This document shows positions 15,594 through 24,202 of a stretch of 64,000 bases of DNA, one piece after another; positions within the stretch are counted from its first letter, which is position 1; each line of letters starts with the position of its first letter. Origin of the DNA: Bog-756 sp963737625 (GTDB lineage Bacteria; Actinomycetota; Acidimicrobiia; Acidimicrobiales; RAAP-2). The translations under genes were made by a program, and so were the position numbers. The stretch is taken from positions 1,798,001 through 1,862,000 of the forward strand of contig CAVTTK010000002.1 of NCBI GenBank assembly GCA_963737625.1, read 5' to 3'. The notes under the pieces were generated by a model. That model ran no database searches and was not told the DNA's origin. It saw nothing but the letters and a program-made list of their open reading frames with translations.

Positions 15594-16736
15594 ATGGATC
15601 TTTTGGCTCGTAAACTAACGAACGTGGATACATCAGATCTCGACAGATTACTGATAATGCTATCCGACCTGGATGGCTCCGACCTCCATATCAAGGCAGG
15701 CTCACCACCGCGAATGCGGTTGGCGGGAGCGCTGCGGACGATGGATGACGAGCCCCGGTTCACCCCGGACGAGACGCTCTTCATCGCCGAGTCGATGATG
15801 CCGCCGGCCATCCTGGAGATCTTCCGCGAGAAGCGAGAGGTGGACTTCGCCTACGGCCTGCAGGGCACGGGGCGCTTCCGGGTCAACGCCTACTTCCAGC
15901 GCGGCTCCGTGGCCCTGGCCATGCGCCGGGTCCGAGCCAATGCGGCGACCGTCGACGAGTTGGGCCTACCCGAAGTGGTGACCCGGCTGGCCGAGGAGAT
16001 GCGGGGCCTGGTACTGGTCACCGGTCCCACCGGTTCAGGCAAGACCACGACCCTGGCGGCCATGATCGACCACATCAACCACAACCGTTCGTGCCACGTG
16101 GTGACCATCGAGGATCCGGTGGAGTACCTCCACACCGACGACCTGGCCGATATCGACCAGCGGGAGGTGGGCTTCGACACCGACTCGTTCTCGTCCGCCA
16201 TGCGGGTGGTCCTGCGACAGGACCCCGATGTCATCCTGGTGGGCGAGATGCGGGACCAGGAGACGGTGTCCGCCGCCCTCACCGCGGCCGAGACCGGCCA
16301 CCTGGTCTTCTCCACGCTCCACACCATCAACGCCACCGAGACCATCAACCGCATCGTCGACTTCTTCCCCCCTCACCAGCAGACGCAGACCCGGGTGAGC
16401 CTGGCCGGCTCGTTGAAGGGGATCATCTGCCAGCGCCTGATTCCCACCGCCGACGGGAAGGGCCGGGTGCCGGCCATCGAGATGTTGGTGGTCAACGGGC
16501 GCATCCAGCAGGCCATCATCGATCCGCTGATGACGGGTGACATCGAGGGCATCGTGGCCGACGGTGAGTACTACGGCATGCAGACCTTCGACCAGTCGCT
16601 GGTCACCCTGCTCACCACCTCGACCATCGATCTCGATGAGGCCATGGCCACAGCCACCAATCCACACGACCTCAAGGTGATGCTCGAACGCAAGGGCATC
16701 ATGCAGACCGGGCAGTTCGCCAACACCTTCGTGTAG
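15594..16736 (+). CDS. pilT: Second PilT-type retraction ATPase
   Basis: 380 residues, usual PilT length and without the N-terminal MshEN domain of the 5184-6773 homologue. Motifs: GSDLHIKAGSPP (about 28), GRFRVNAYFQRGS, Walker A GPTGSGKT (about 144), VEDPVEYLH, DPDVILVGEMRD, TGHLVFSTLHT, and the PilT terminal GMQTFDQSL. It resembles the paired PilT/PilU arrangement of other pilus systems, where the second ATPase assists retraction. The ATG at 15594 has no recognisable RBS and sits after an AT-rich leader, so a leaderless start is possible. It is separated from pilM by 480 bp and is probably its own transcript. Confidence 0.93.
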   Translation: MDLLARKLTNVDTSDLDRLLIMLSDLDGSDLHIKAGSPPRMRLAGALRTMDDEPRFTPDETLFIAESMMPPAILEIFREKREVDFAYGLQGTGRFRVNAYFQRGSVALAMRRVRANAATVDELGLPEVVTRLAEEMRGLVLVTGPTGSGKTTTLAAMIDHINHNRSCHVVTIEDPVEYLHTDDLADIDQREVGFDTDSFSSAMRVVLRQDPDVILVGEMRDQETVSAALTAAETGHLVFSTLHTINATETINRIVDFFPPHQQTQTRVSLAGSLKGIICQRLIPTADGKGRVPAIEMLVVNGRIQQAIIDPLMTGDIEGIVADGEYYGMQTFDQSLVTLLTTSTIDLDEAMATATNPHDLKVMLERKGIMQTGQFANTFV

Positions 16737-17089
16737 CGGTACCCCGACGACCGGATTGACCAGGCGCGGCGTCCGAGCCCGCTGACCTCCAGGCGCACCG
16801 GCTCTCGCCGATCACCGATCTGCCCGCGTGAGGCAGGCCCCGGCCTACACCGAACCCCACGTGGCGCTCAGGCTCTCCCCCACCTGTCCCGGAGGCCACG
16901 CGGCCCCAGGCGGCCCACAGTGCTCGAGGACCGGTCGGTGGGCGCCCGCCGACGAGTTACAGAGTGCCTCAAGCTGCCAACCGTTTTGTCCGATAGATCT
17001 TCGTACAGTCTGGTGTCCTTGCACTCGGGCACCGGCCAAACCACCGATCACCCCCCGGGGGTGCTCGCAGAAGGACCGGAGAACCAAGC
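16737..17089. other. Gap between second pilT and pilM
   Basis: 353 bp with no recognisable gene. Several short frames cross it on both strands but none has a ribosome-binding site with family features. The promoter for the pilM transcript probably lies in its right half. Confidence 0.35.
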
Positions 17090-17215
17090 GTGAACATCGT
17101 GACGGAGGCCAGTCGAGGCTCACATCCCGGGCCGACCCGGGATGTGCCGACGGACACCACTGGCCGTGCGGACCATCGTCGTGACGTACGCCATCTGAAC
17201 GCAGGGGAGCGCTGA
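17090..17215 (+). CDS. Possible 41-residue leader ORF before pilM
   Basis: GTG 17090 has a GGAG sequence 7-10 nt upstream. The frame is open for 41 codons and stops at 17213-17215, one base before the pilM ATG. The product would be hydrophilic and Arg/Asp/Thr-rich. The frame passes through an 11-bp hairpin (17121-17146). Position suggests translational coupling or a leader peptide. The sequence matches no family I know, so this is tentative. Confidence 0.3.
   Translation: MNIVTEASRGSHPGPTRDVPTDTTGRADHRRDVRHLNAGER
17121..17146 (+). promoter_or_regulatory. 11-bp perfect hairpin upstream of pilM
   Basis: CACATCCCGGG, tetraloop CCGA, CCCGGGATGTG. It is very stable and lies 71 bp before the pilM ATG, inside the small leader ORF. 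It could act as an attenuator, an RNA-stability element, or (as DNA) an operator. It is not followed by a T-run, and it precedes rather than ends genes. Confidence 0.5.
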
Positions 17216-17216
17216 C

Positions 17217-18923
17217 ATGGCCCAGCTCGTAGTAGGACTCGACATCGGCACCAGTGCCGTGCGCGCCGCCGAGATCGACATCAGTCATTCCCAGCCGGTC
17301 CTGCTGACCTACGGCCAGGTGGGCCTGCCCCCCGGTTCGCTGGTCGACGGTGAGATCCGCGACGGCTCATCGGTCTCCGAGGCCATCAAGAAGCTGTGGG
17401 AGAACGGACAGTTCTCCAGCTCGACCGTCATCGTCGGCATCGCCGGGCTCCGGGCCATCACCCGGGAGCTCGACCTTCCCTTCGTGCCGGACAACGAGGT
17501 CGACAGCGCCGTCCGCTTCCAATCCGAAGAGGTCATCCCGTTCCCCCCCGACCAGACCATCCTCTCCTCCCAGATCCTGGCCGACTACACGTCGCCCGAA
17601 GGGGACAAGATGCGTCGGGTGCTGGTCGCCGCGGCCCACACCGATCTGGTGAACGGCGTGATCGACACCGTCGAGAAGGCCGGCCTCACCGTGGTGGGCG
17701 TGGACCTCATCTCCTCGGCCCTGGTACGGGCCATCGGCGGCCACGAGGAGTCCGACCAGCCCGAGGCCATCGTCTCGGTGGGCGCCGGCCTCACCGTGGT
17801 GGTCGTCCACCAGAACGGTCGTCCCCAGTTCGTCCGCACCATCGGCTCGGGGGGGAATGCCACCACGGCGGCCATCTCCGGCGCCCTGGACATCCCCCTG
17901 TCGGACGCCGAGGGCATGAAGCGTCGCCTCGGCGAGGAGTCGCCCCAGCTGCAGACGGCCCAACGGGCCGCTCAGGCCAGCATGGCCGAGCTGGTCGGGG
18001 AGATCCGGAACTCCATCCAGTACTTCGCCTCGCTGCCCGGCCGGCTTCCCGTATCCCGGGTCCTGGTGACCGGCGGGGGCTCGTCCCTCTACGGACTCCT
18101 GCCCATGCTGGAAGACCAGATCCACCTCCCGGTGCTGCCGGTGTCGCCCCTGGCTCGACTCAACACCTCGAAGCTCGATCTCACCGCAGCGCAGATGAAC
18201 GAGGTCGGACCGGTGCTGTCGACGCCGATCGGATTGGCTCTGGCCGAGCCGGACAAGACGGTGAAGAAGTTCAACCTGCTCCCGCCCGAGGTGGCCAAGC
18301 GCACCCGGATGAAGCGGATCCAGGAGCGCACCCTCGTCGGCTGCGTCGCCGTGGTCGTCCTGCTGCTGGCCTTCGGTGCCTGGAAGTTCCTGCAGGTCCA
18401 CAACGCACAGAACAACGTGGACGCCCTGCAGAGCCAGATCACCACTCTCAACGCCCAGGTGCCCAAGTACGACCTGGTGGTGGCGGCCAACAACGCCTAC
18501 TCGGCCGGGGTGCAGCGACGGGCCTCGGTGCTCGACACGGCCATCGACTGGCCGCTGGTGTTCAGCAACCTGGTGGGCATCACCCCGTCGGGGGCCGAAG
18601 TGCAGGCGTTCGACGGCGCCGCGGTGTCCACGTCGACCACGCCGTCCACCGGGGCCACCACCACCTCGACCGGCTCCACGTCCACCAGCGCCTCCAGTGC
18701 CACCCAGTCGGCGGCCATCGGGACCGTGCAGCTAGCGGTAACCGGACCGGGGCCGAGCCTGTCCATCTCCGAGGCGTGGATCAATGCCGTGTCCTCGTCA
18801 ACGCTGTTCGCCAACCCGCTGCAGGGTGCGACGACGGCCAACACCGACGGGACCATCTCGTTCCCCTTCACCATCTCCATCACTCCGAACGCCAGTCTCT
18901 CCAAGAATGCGAGCCTGAAATGA
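17217..18923 (+). CDS. pilM: Fused PilM-PilN type IV pilus assembly protein
   Basis: The N-terminal part (about 1-345) is PilM, an actin-like cytoplasmic ATPase-fold protein: VVGLDIGTSAVRAAEI phosphate-1 motif, SVGAGLTVVVV, and RVLVTGGGSSLYGL. Without a stop it continues into PilN: KKFNLLPPEVAKR at 350-362 is the (I/F)NLLP peptide by which free PilN docks in PilM, followed by one membrane segment (about 372-390), a coiled-coil-like region (HNAQNNVDALQSQITTLNAQ), and a periplasmic domain broken by a Ser/Thr-rich linker (about 470-500). In other bacteria these are two separate proteins. RBS GGGGAG lies 6-11 nt upstream. The stop overlaps the pilO start (ATGA). Confidence 0.93.
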   Translation: MAQLVVGLDIGTSAVRAAEIDISHSQPVLLTYGQVGLPPGSLVDGEIRDGSSVSEAIKKLWENGQFSSSTVIVGIAGLRAITRELDLPFVPDNEVDSAVRFQSEEVIPFPPDQTILSSQILADYTSPEGDKMRRVLVAAAHTDLVNGVIDTVEKAGLTVVGVDLISSALVRAIGGHEESDQPEAIVSVGAGLTVVVVHQNGRPQFVRTIGSGGNATTAAISGALDIPLSDAEGMKRRLGEESPQLQTAQRAAQASMAELVGEIRNSIQYFASLPGRLPVSRVLVTGGGSSLYGLLPMLEDQIHLPVLPVSPLARLNTSKLDLTAAQMNEVGPVLSTPIGLALAEPDKTVKKFNLLPPEVAKRTRMKRIQERTLVGCVAVVVLLLAFGAWKFLQVHNAQNNVDALQSQITTLNAQVPKYDLVVAANNAYSAGVQRRASVLDTAIDWPLVFSNLVGITPSGAEVQAFDGAAVSTSTTPSTGATTTSTGSTSTSASSATQSAAIGTVQLAVTGPGPSLSISEAWINAVSSSTLFANPLQGATTANTDGTISFPFTISITPNASLSKNASLK

Positions 18924-19663
18924 ACGAAGTCCGCGAGTACCGGGTTCCCCTGCTCATGGGGGTGGCAACACTGGTGGTAGCGCTGTTGGTCTGGGCGGTC
19001 CTCATCTCGCCCCAGAACTCCAAGCTCTCGAGTCTTCAGACGAAGGAGACCACCCTGCAGAACCAACAGACCACGCTGGAGGCCAAGCTGGCGTCGCTCA
19101 AGTCGGAACAGCAGAAGCTGTCGTCCAGCTGCGCCGACCTGCAGAAGATCGCCACCCAGATCCCGAGCGTCCAGAGCCCGACCGATGTCGATGCCGAGGA
19201 GTCCTCGTTCGAGAACCAGTTCAACGGTCTGGTAGCGGGCTCGGGTGTGTCTCTGACTCAGTTCAGCGGCTTCGCTCCGGCCACCACGGCGCAGACCGCA
19301 CCCACCACCGGGAGCGCCAGCTCCACTCCGGCCGGTGTGGTGGCGGTGCCGACCACCCTCGCCGTCACCGGCAACTACGGCCAGATCACCGCCTTCATCA
19401 ACGACCTCGACGGCTTCCCCCGGCTGTTCGTGATCCAGACCTTCGTGCTCACCTACGGTACCGGCGCCGCATCGTCGACGTCAGCGTCGGGATCGGGTAC
19501 CGCGGCGGCTGCGTCAGCTACCGCTCCGCCCCTGTGGACCGGAGGCACGCCCACGGCTGCCAATGCAGGGCCGTACTCACTGGCCATCGACGGATCCATC
19601 TACTACACGTCGACACCGAGCGCGCTGGACGCCTGCACCAAGGCCACGGCCGCCCTCCACTGA
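18920..19663 (+). CDS. pilO: Type IV pilus alignment protein PilO
   Basis: 247 residues. A short cytoplasmic N-terminus, one membrane helix (about 10-30, VPLLMGVATLVVALLVWAVL), a Gln/Lys/Thr-rich coiled coil (about 35-75), then a periplasmic ferredoxin-like domain with Ala/Ser/Thr-rich insertions (about 118-135 and 175-200). It pairs with PilN to link the inner-membrane platform to the pilus. ATG 18920 overlaps the pilM-N stop. No pilP or pilQ follows, as expected where there is no outer membrane. Confidence 0.88.
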   Translation: MNEVREYRVPLLMGVATLVVALLVWAVLISPQNSKLSSLQTKETTLQNQQTTLEAKLASLKSEQQKLSSSCADLQKIATQIPSVQSPTDVDAEESSFENQFNGLVAGSGVSLTQFSGFAPATTAQTAPTTGSASSTPAGVVAVPTTLAVTGNYGQITAFINDLDGFPRLFVIQTFVLTYGTGAASSTSASGSGTAAAASATAPPLWTGGTPTAANAGPYSLAIDGSIYYTSTPSALDACTKATAALH

Positions 19664-19729
19664 CCGCCGGGAACCACAGGTCGGGAACGGCGCCGACGCC
19701 AGGATCCACGAACCTGGTCGGTGGTGCGA

Positions 19730-21127
19730 CTAGACCCCGCTGATCTGCATGTCCCCGACGGCCAGGGTCTGGCCGGCGGCGATACCGGGCAGCCACTCGA
19801 CGTCGCCCCCCACGGCCAGCAGTGACTGCAGGATCCGCTGGAGTGTGGAGGCCACGGTGATCTCCCGGACCGGTTCGGCCAGACGGCCGTCCCGGATCAT
19901 CAGGCCCTCCGCCCCCACCGAGAAGTCGCCGCTGATCGGGTTGACCCCGGAATGGACCCCGGTCATGGACTGCACGAACAGGCCCTCCCCCACCGCGGCC
20001 AGCACGCCATCTTCGTCGTAGCCCTCGGGGCCCGGCGCCAGCGTGAGGGCCCGACACCCCGGACCCGGGGTCCCGGCGAAGCCACCCCGGACCGCCGAAC
20101 CGGTCGAGGCCACGCCGGCCCTCGACGCCGAGACGGTGTCGTAGAGAAACGCCCGCAGGACGCCCTGGTCGATGAGGACGTTGCGGCGGCAGGCCAGGCC
20201 CTCGGCATCGTAGGCCGCCGCGGCATAGGCCCTCGGGTCGGTGGGGTCGTCCACCAGGGTCAGCCCGACGTCACCGACCACCTCCCCGATGCGCCCGGCG
20301 AAGAAGGACCGGCCCTTGGCCACCGCCTCCCCGGACAGGGCCGAGGACACGACGGACAGCAGCGTGGTGGCCGCCCGTCGGTCGAACACCACGGCCGAGC
20401 GGCCCGATGGGCCCTTGGTGGCCCCGAGCATCCGCACCGCACGAGTCACGGCGTCGGAGGTGGCCTGGTCCGGGTCGAGCCCGGCGAACCCGCGGTCCAC
20501 ACTGAAGCCGCTGCCGGTCTGGCTGGCCTCACCCTCGCCGGCGATGACCCCGACCGAGATGTAGCCCGACGTCTTGCGGCTCGACGAGCGGATCCCGGTG
20601 GTGGAGACCAGGGCCACCTCCACAGCGGCGTCGCCATAGTCGGCGTGGTCCACCTGGCGGATCCGCGGATCGGCGGCGCGGGCCTGGGCCTCGAGGGCCA
20701 GGGCCAGGGCCACCTTCTCGGTGGTGGGCACCGAGACCAGTCCGCCGTCCCACAGGTCGACGGGCACCGCGGCCACGCCGTCGGGTACGGCCAACTGCAC
20801 ATGCTCGTCGGGGGTGGCGTAGGTGGCGTTGTCCCGGGCCTCGGCCAGGGTCTCCTCCAGGACCGAGTGGTCCAGGGAGCCGGCCCAGGCGAACCCCAGC
20901 TTGTGGTCCACGACCACCCGGATCCCGATACCGGCCGAGGTGGCCGAGGTCAGGGACTCCACCTCACCGCCGTAGGCCCGGATGTCGGTCTCATCGCCCC
21001 GGGCCACGTAGACCTCGAGCTCCTCGCCGGAGCGGGCCCATCCGGCCACCCGCTCGGCCACGGCCACGAGGTCGTCGGTCCCGCTCCCGTCGGCGGGGGT
21101 GGTCGCGGTGTCGGTGACGGCGCTCAC
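19730..21127 (-). CDS. pmbA: TldE/PmbA, non-catalytic partner of the TldD metalloprotease
   Basis: 465 residues. TldD and TldE form a heterodimeric protease that degrades unfolded peptides. Family features: GEELEVYVARGDETDIRAYGG, SAGIGIRVVVDHKLGFAW, the C-terminal GNPISGDFS-type motif (GVNPISGDFSVGAEGL), and EITVASTLQRIL. No HExxxH, as normal for TldE. Start GTG 21127 overlaps the stop of tldD. The reading frame is intact, unlike tldD. Converges with pilO across 66 bp. Confidence 0.9.
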   Translation of the reverse strand: MSAVTDTATTPADGSGTDDLVAVAERVAGWARSGEELEVYVARGDETDIRAYGGEVESLTSATSAGIGIRVVVDHKLGFAWAGSLDHSVLEETLAEARDNATYATPDEHVQLAVPDGVAAVPVDLWDGGLVSVPTTEKVALALALEAQARAADPRIRQVDHADYGDAAVEVALVSTTGIRSSSRKTSGYISVGVIAGEGEASQTGSGFSVDRGFAGLDPDQATSDAVTRAVRMLGATKGPSGRSAVVFDRRAATTLLSVVSSALSGEAVAKGRSFFAGRIGEVVGDVGLTLVDDPTDPRAYAAAAYDAEGLACRRNVLIDQGVLRAFLYDTVSASRAGVASTGSAVRGGFAGTPGPGCRALTLAPGPEGYDEDGVLAAVGEGLFVQSMTGVHSGVNPISGDFSVGAEGLMIRDGRLAEPVREITVASTLQRILQSLLAVGGDVEWLPGIAAGQTLAVGDMQISGV

Positions 21128-22532
21128 TCGGCCGTCCCTCCGATGGTCACCCCGGTCAGGCGCATGGTGGCCTGTCCGCACCCCACCGGGACGCTCTGGC
21201 CATCCTTGCCGCAGGTACCCGGCGTCATGGCGAAATCCGTGGCCACGGCGTCGATCCGCTTGAGGATCTCGGGGCCGTTGCCGATGAGGTTGGCGTCGCG
21301 CAAGCGGCTCGGTGATCTTGCCCCCCTCGATGAGATAGGCCTCGGTGGTACCGAAGACGAAGTCGCCGGTGGTGGTGTTGACCTGGCCGCCGCCCAGCTT
21401 GGCCACGTAGACCCCCTTGGGCGTCTGGGCCACGATCTCGTCGGCGTCCTCGCTCCCGGGCAGGAGGAAGGTGTTGGTCATCCGCACCATGGGCAGGTGC
21501 TGGTAGGTCTGGCGACGGCCGTTGCCCGAGGAGACGCGGCCCTCCTTCCGGGCCCGCAGGTAGTCCCAGAGGTAGTCGGTCAGGATGCCCTGATCGATGA
21601 GGACGTTCCGCTGGGCCGGTCGGCCCTCGTCGTCCACCTGGAAGGTGCCCCACTCGGAGCCGACCGTGCCGTCGTCGACCAGGGTCACCAGCGGGCTGGC
21701 CACCTGCTGGCCCACCATGCCGGTGTAGACCGAGGCGTCCTTCACGATGTGGTCGGCCTCGAGGCCGTGACCGCAGGCCTCGTGGAACAGGATGCCACCG
21801 CTCCCCCCGGCCAGGACCACGGGCAGCTCGCCGGAAGGCGCCGGGCGGGCCGACAGCTTGGACACGGCCCGGTTGGCGGCCAGGTGGGCCAGCTCCTCCA
21901 CCGAGACCTCGTCGAACAGCTCGAACCCCAGCGTCTGGGCCGCCGTCTCGAACCCGGTCTGGAGCCCGGTGTCCCCCGAGGCCACGCACGACACCGAGAA
22001 CCGGGTGCGGGCCTGCTCGTCGCGGGCGTAGAGCCCCTCGGAGTTGGCAATGAGCACCCGGCGCCGGGACCCCCCGCACCCCGCCTGTACCTGGGTGATG
22101 GCTCCGTCGGCAGCCCGCGCCGCCTCGTCGGCCCGACGCAGCAGCTCGAGGCTGTCGCCCTTGGAGGCCAGGGCCAGGGACGTCGGGTCCTCACCGGCCC
22201 TACCTGCCTGCAGATCCCCCCGTCCGGAGGGGCCCCACGGCCACGGCGGCGGTCCCGCCTCCGCCGGTCCGGGCCACGGCCGATGCCGCCTCGGCCGCTC
22301 GCATGAGTCCGGCCTCGGACAGGTCGGCGGTGTGGGCGAATCCGGTGGTGTCCCCCGAGACGACCCGGATGCCCGCACCCCGCTCGCGCCCGGAGGACAA
22401 CTCTTCCACCCTCCCGTCGTCCAGCAGCGCCGATGAGGTCGACCGGTCCTCGGCGAACACCTCGGCGAAGTCGCCACCGTGACGCAGGGCCTCGCCGAGC
22501 ACCCGCTCGAGTACAGGGGAATCGATCACCAC
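21124..22532 (-). pseudogene. tldD: TldD zinc metalloprotease, interrupted by two +1 frameshifts
   Basis: The coding content is complete, but in three frames. Frame 1 from ATG 22532 (MVIDSPVLERVLGEALRHGG) reaches a stop at 22200. Removing one base in the CCCCCC run 22216-22221 joins it to frame 2, which contains the zinc motif HEACGH in GILFHEACGHGLEAD. Removing one base of the AA at 21302-21303 joins frame 2 to the normal C-terminus (REANL-type segment, MTPGTCGKDGQSVPVGCGQ) and a stop at 21124 that overlaps the pmbA start. All residues expected of TldD survive after correction. Sequencing error is at least as likely as true decay, because pmbA is intact. Confidence 0.8.
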
Positions 22533-22597
22533 AGCCTCCTCGCTACACCGCTCGGCGCTAGGTGGCCGATGCCTGCTGTGTCACGTATCGTACCGGC

Positions 22598-22975
22598 GTG
22601 GCTCCGCATACCGGTCTGTCGGCCCGAATCGAACTGCTGGTCACGAACAACGACACGGCCGAGGCCTTCCGCTCGGGAACGGTCCCGGTCCTGGCCACGC
22701 CCCGGCTGGTGGCCCTGTGCGAAGAGGCCAGCTGCAAGGCCATCGACGGCGAGCTCCCCGACAACTGCACCTCGGTGGCCAAGCGCCTGCAGTTCGACCA
22801 CCTGGTGCCGGTGGGCGTGGGCGGGACGGTGTGGGCCGAGGCCACGCTGGACCGGATCGAGGGACGACGCCTGGTCTTCACCCTGTCCGTGTCCGAAAGC
22901 TCCGGCCTGGTGGCGGCGGGCAAGCTGATCCGGGTGATCGTCGACCGGGACGCCTTCTTGACCAACGTCCGCTGA
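22598..22975 (+). CDS. FlK-like hotdog thioesterase
   Basis: 125 residues from GTG 22598. It resembles the fluoroacetyl-CoA thioesterase (FlK) family of single-hotdog acyl-CoA thioesterases. The catalytic-type residues are visible: Thr in VLATPRLVALCEEAS, Glu in the same segment, and His in LQFDHLVPVGVGGTVWAEA. The upstream ATG at 22562 adds residues without homology. TATCGT about 6 nt before the GTG suggests a leaderless start. The physiological substrate is unknown; neighbours give no clue. Confidence 0.75.
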   Translation: MAPHTGLSARIELLVTNNDTAEAFRSGTVPVLATPRLVALCEEASCKAIDGELPDNCTSVAKRLQFDHLVPVGVGGTVWAEATLDRIEGRRLVFTLSVSESSGLVAAGKLIRVIVDRDAFLTNVR

Positions 22976-22977
22976 GG

Positions 22978-23008
22978 GCCGACGGCACGGCGGGAGATCA
23001 CCGTCGGC
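22978..23008. terminator. Bidirectional terminator hairpin
   Basis: GCCGACGG (22978-22985) and CCGTCGGC (23001-23008), perfect 8-bp arms with a 15-nt loop, lie between the convergent thioesterase and phosphotransferase genes. Confidence 0.55.
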
Positions 23009-23034
23009 GCCGGGGATGGGGTCGACGCCGTCCG

Positions 23035-24162
23035 TCAGGACTTCACCTCGTCCCAGTAGACCCCGTCCAGCATCCGGGCCAGATGGGCGTGGTGGAGGAT
23101 GGCGTGGTCGGGGTCCTCGGGCATCTCGGCCTCGCCGAAGCGGATGGAGCGCCGGGTGATCCGGAACATCACGATGCCGTGGCGCAGGGCGGCGTACGCC
23201 GTGTAGAAGTCGAGGTCCCTCGGTCGGTAGCCGGTGACCGACTCGTACAGCTCGGCCACCGTGTCCCGGCGCAGGATGTGGGGCATGCCCGGGAGTCCGA
23301 GGTCCTCCACCAGGTCCTGGAAGAACCGGTGGATGTAGATCATCCAACCGATGTCGATCTCGCGGGGCCCCACCGAGGCCATCTCCCAGTCCAGGACGGC
23401 CACCGGCTCGAAGTCGACGAACATCATGTTGCCCACCCGGGCGTCGCCCCAGCTGAACACGGCGTCGTCCTCGTTGCCGGGCCAGTGTTCCTCCAACCAC
23501 TCGAAGCCCCGCTCGATGAGGGGGGAGCTGACCCCGTCGGCGGCCACCCAGTCGTAGTAGGCCCGCATCTCGCGCACGTGGTGCCGGAGCGGACTGGCTC
23601 CGTCGTCCGGTCCGGCCAGGAAGGCGGCCGGTCCTTCAACGGTCAGGGCGTGCAGGGCGGCCAGGGCCTCCACCGCAGTGCGCTCCAGCCGCTGCTGGTC
23701 GGCCAGGTCGGCCTCGAAGAACCAGTTGTCCCCGAAGGTATAGGGGAGGACGTCGGGAGGCACGATGCCCTCCACGCGCTCCATGACGAAGAACGGCACC
23801 CCGATGACGTCGGTGCCGTTCTCCAGCCACAGCACGGTGGGCACGGGGACGTCGGTGTGCTCAGCCACCATCTGCATGGTCAGGAACTGGCGCTCCATGT
23901 CGTAGGTCTGGAAGACGGGGTCGGCGGCCGGGTCCGGGGCGATGCGGGCCACCAGGGCGCGAGGCTCGGGCTCTCCCGGTACGGCCAGGTCGAACAGGAC
24001 GGTCTCGGAGGACATGCCGTTCGACTCGGGCACGATGAGCTCGGAGACGGTGGATCCCGGTACCCGGTCCTGCAGCCAGGTCTCCAGTTGGCGCCGGAGC
24101 TGTTCGTAGTCGCGGGTCGACGTCTTGGGTCGCTCGCTGCTCGGTCCGTCGGTCATGGTCAT
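23035..24162 (-). CDS. Phosphotransferase-fold protein (APH family, ACAD10/11-like)
   Basis: 375 residues with an aminoglycoside phosphotransferase/kinase fold. The Brenner motif reads SWGDARVGNMMF (about 244), with Trp replacing the usual His, and the metal-binding segment is VAVLDWEMASVGP. The N-terminus has the ATP-loop-like SNGMSSETVLF. This subfamily (tyrosine/APH-like proteins encoded next to fatty-acid genes, related to the kinase domain of ACAD10/11) is common in steroid/lipid-degrading actinobacteria, where it is thought to phosphorylate hydroxyacyl-CoA. ATG 24162. It follows the DUF7064-like gene by 40 bp and is probably co-transcribed with it. Confidence 0.8.
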   Translation of the reverse strand: MTMTDGPSSERPKTSTRDYEQLRRQLETWLQDRVPGSTVSELIVPESNGMSSETVLFDLAVPGEPEPRALVARIAPDPAADPVFQTYDMERQFLTMQMVAEHTDVPVPTVLWLENGTDVIGVPFFVMERVEGIVPPDVLPYTFGDNWFFEADLADQQRLERTAVEALAALHALTVEGPAAFLAGPDDGASPLRHHVREMRAYYDWVAADGVSSPLIERGFEWLEEHWPGNEDDAVFSWGDARVGNMMFVDFEPVAVLDWEMASVGPREIDIGWMIYIHRFFQDLVEDLGLPGMPHILRRDTVAELYESVTGYRPRDLDFYTAYAALRHGIVMFRITRRSIRFGEAEMPEDPDHAILHHAHLARMLDGVYWDEVKS

Positions 24163-24202
24163 GGGTGGTCCACCTCGATGGGTCGGGTTCGGATTGGTCG
24201 GT

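Noticed and set aside
16845..17288. 147-residue frame on the minus strand
   Set aside because: Antisense to the pilM start, without RBS or family features.
19730..22477. One 915-residue open frame spanning both tldD and pmbA
   Set aside because: The frame joins only because tldD is frameshifted. Homology shows two proteins with a GTGA overlap at 21124-21127; the middle of the long frame is garbled Arg-rich text.
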